Source: Candidatus Epulonipiscium viviparus
GTDB lineage: Bacteria > Bacillota > Clostridia > Lachnospirales > Cellulosilyticaceae
DNA: 64,000 nt
Direction of reading: 5' to 3'
NCBI RefSeq assembly: GCF_030708075.1
Contig: NZ_CP117982.1
Location: 2,844,672-2,908,671 of the forward strand
In this document: piece after piece, positions 64,000-64,000 of the stretch
How positions within the stretch are numbered: the stretch's first letter is position 1
Layout: the number at the start of each line of letters is the position of its first letter
Position numbers and translations under genes: made by a program
The notes under the pieces: model-generated
What the model was told of the DNA's origin: nothing
Databases searched by the model: none
What the model saw: only the letters and a program-made list of their open reading frames with translations

Positions 64000-64000
64000 A

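Overview
The window is AT-rich DNA with strong Gram-positive (AGGAGG-type) ribosome-binding sites. It encodes Spo0A, an SLH-anchored S-layer-type protein, a lipobox substrate-binding protein, a DUF1540 cysteine-rich protein and a rubrerythrin. Together these suggest an anaerobic, sporulation-lineage Clostridia (Lachnospirales-like) bacterium. Three formylglycine-type sulfatases, a GH35 beta-galactosidase, an agarase-like GH-A enzyme and a large propeller-bearing putative carrageenase suggest a diet of sulfated red-algal galactans, for example in a marine herbivore gut. The host habitat and any closer taxonomy are inference. No rRNA, tRNA, CRISPR array or transposase was seen.

Region 1 (1-14.4 kb) looks like a surface-glycan decoration locus. 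It holds a DUF4422-GT8 glycosyltransferase, two tandem FkbM methyltransferases, cysD and a cysNC fusion (PAPS synthesis), a PAPS-type sulfotransferase, a split AMIN/amidase cell-wall hydrolase, a TauE/SafE sulfur-anion exporter and a Rossmann-SGNH-CitC-like three-domain protein. The left edge carries a duplicated CysC fragment fused to a decayed GH43-like gene, so this segment has undergone segmental duplication. The PAPS genes sit directly against the sulfotransferase and no sulfite or PAPS reductase is visible. The simplest reading is that the cell sulfates its own envelope polysaccharide.

Region 2 (14.4-23.3 kb) contains spo0A, threonine ammonia-lyase, rubrerythrin, three paralogous secreted proteins with proline-rich tandem repeats (the middle one broken by frameshifts inside its repeats) and a divergent ftsH. 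Region 3 (23.3-28.3 kb) is a four-gene threonate-type catabolic operon: a GntP-like permease, LtnD-like dehydrogenase, OtnI-OtnK fusion and OtnC. Upstream of it a G10 homopolymer lies between a consensus -35 and a near-consensus -10, the architecture of a phase-variable promoter. Region 4 (28.3-37.7 kb) has a membrane-anchored Mrr-like nuclease, two paralogous membrane proteins (one with a long charged coiled coil), an orphan solute-binding lipoprotein, an acyltransferase, rpsT, DUF1622, DUF1540, a ZIP transporter and a CapA-family protein.

Region 5 (37.8-42.8 kb) is a sulfatase-sulfatase-GH35 cluster, followed by housekeeping genes (tsaD, an unknown anchored protein, rnz). Region 6 (45.5-55.8 kb) has a 1490-residue SLH surface protein, an 848-residue FIVAR-like repeat protein without an obvious signal peptide, and two tandem MATE exporters. 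Region 7 (55.7-64 kb) is a second polysaccharide locus: a GH-A agarase/galactosidase-like enzyme (open at the window edge), a sulfatase, an agarase-CBM-like secreted protein and the large propeller-containing enzyme. The sulfatases and galactanases would strip and cut sulfated galactan outside the cell, while the CysD/CysNC/sulfotransferase genes would put sulfate onto the cell's own glycan.
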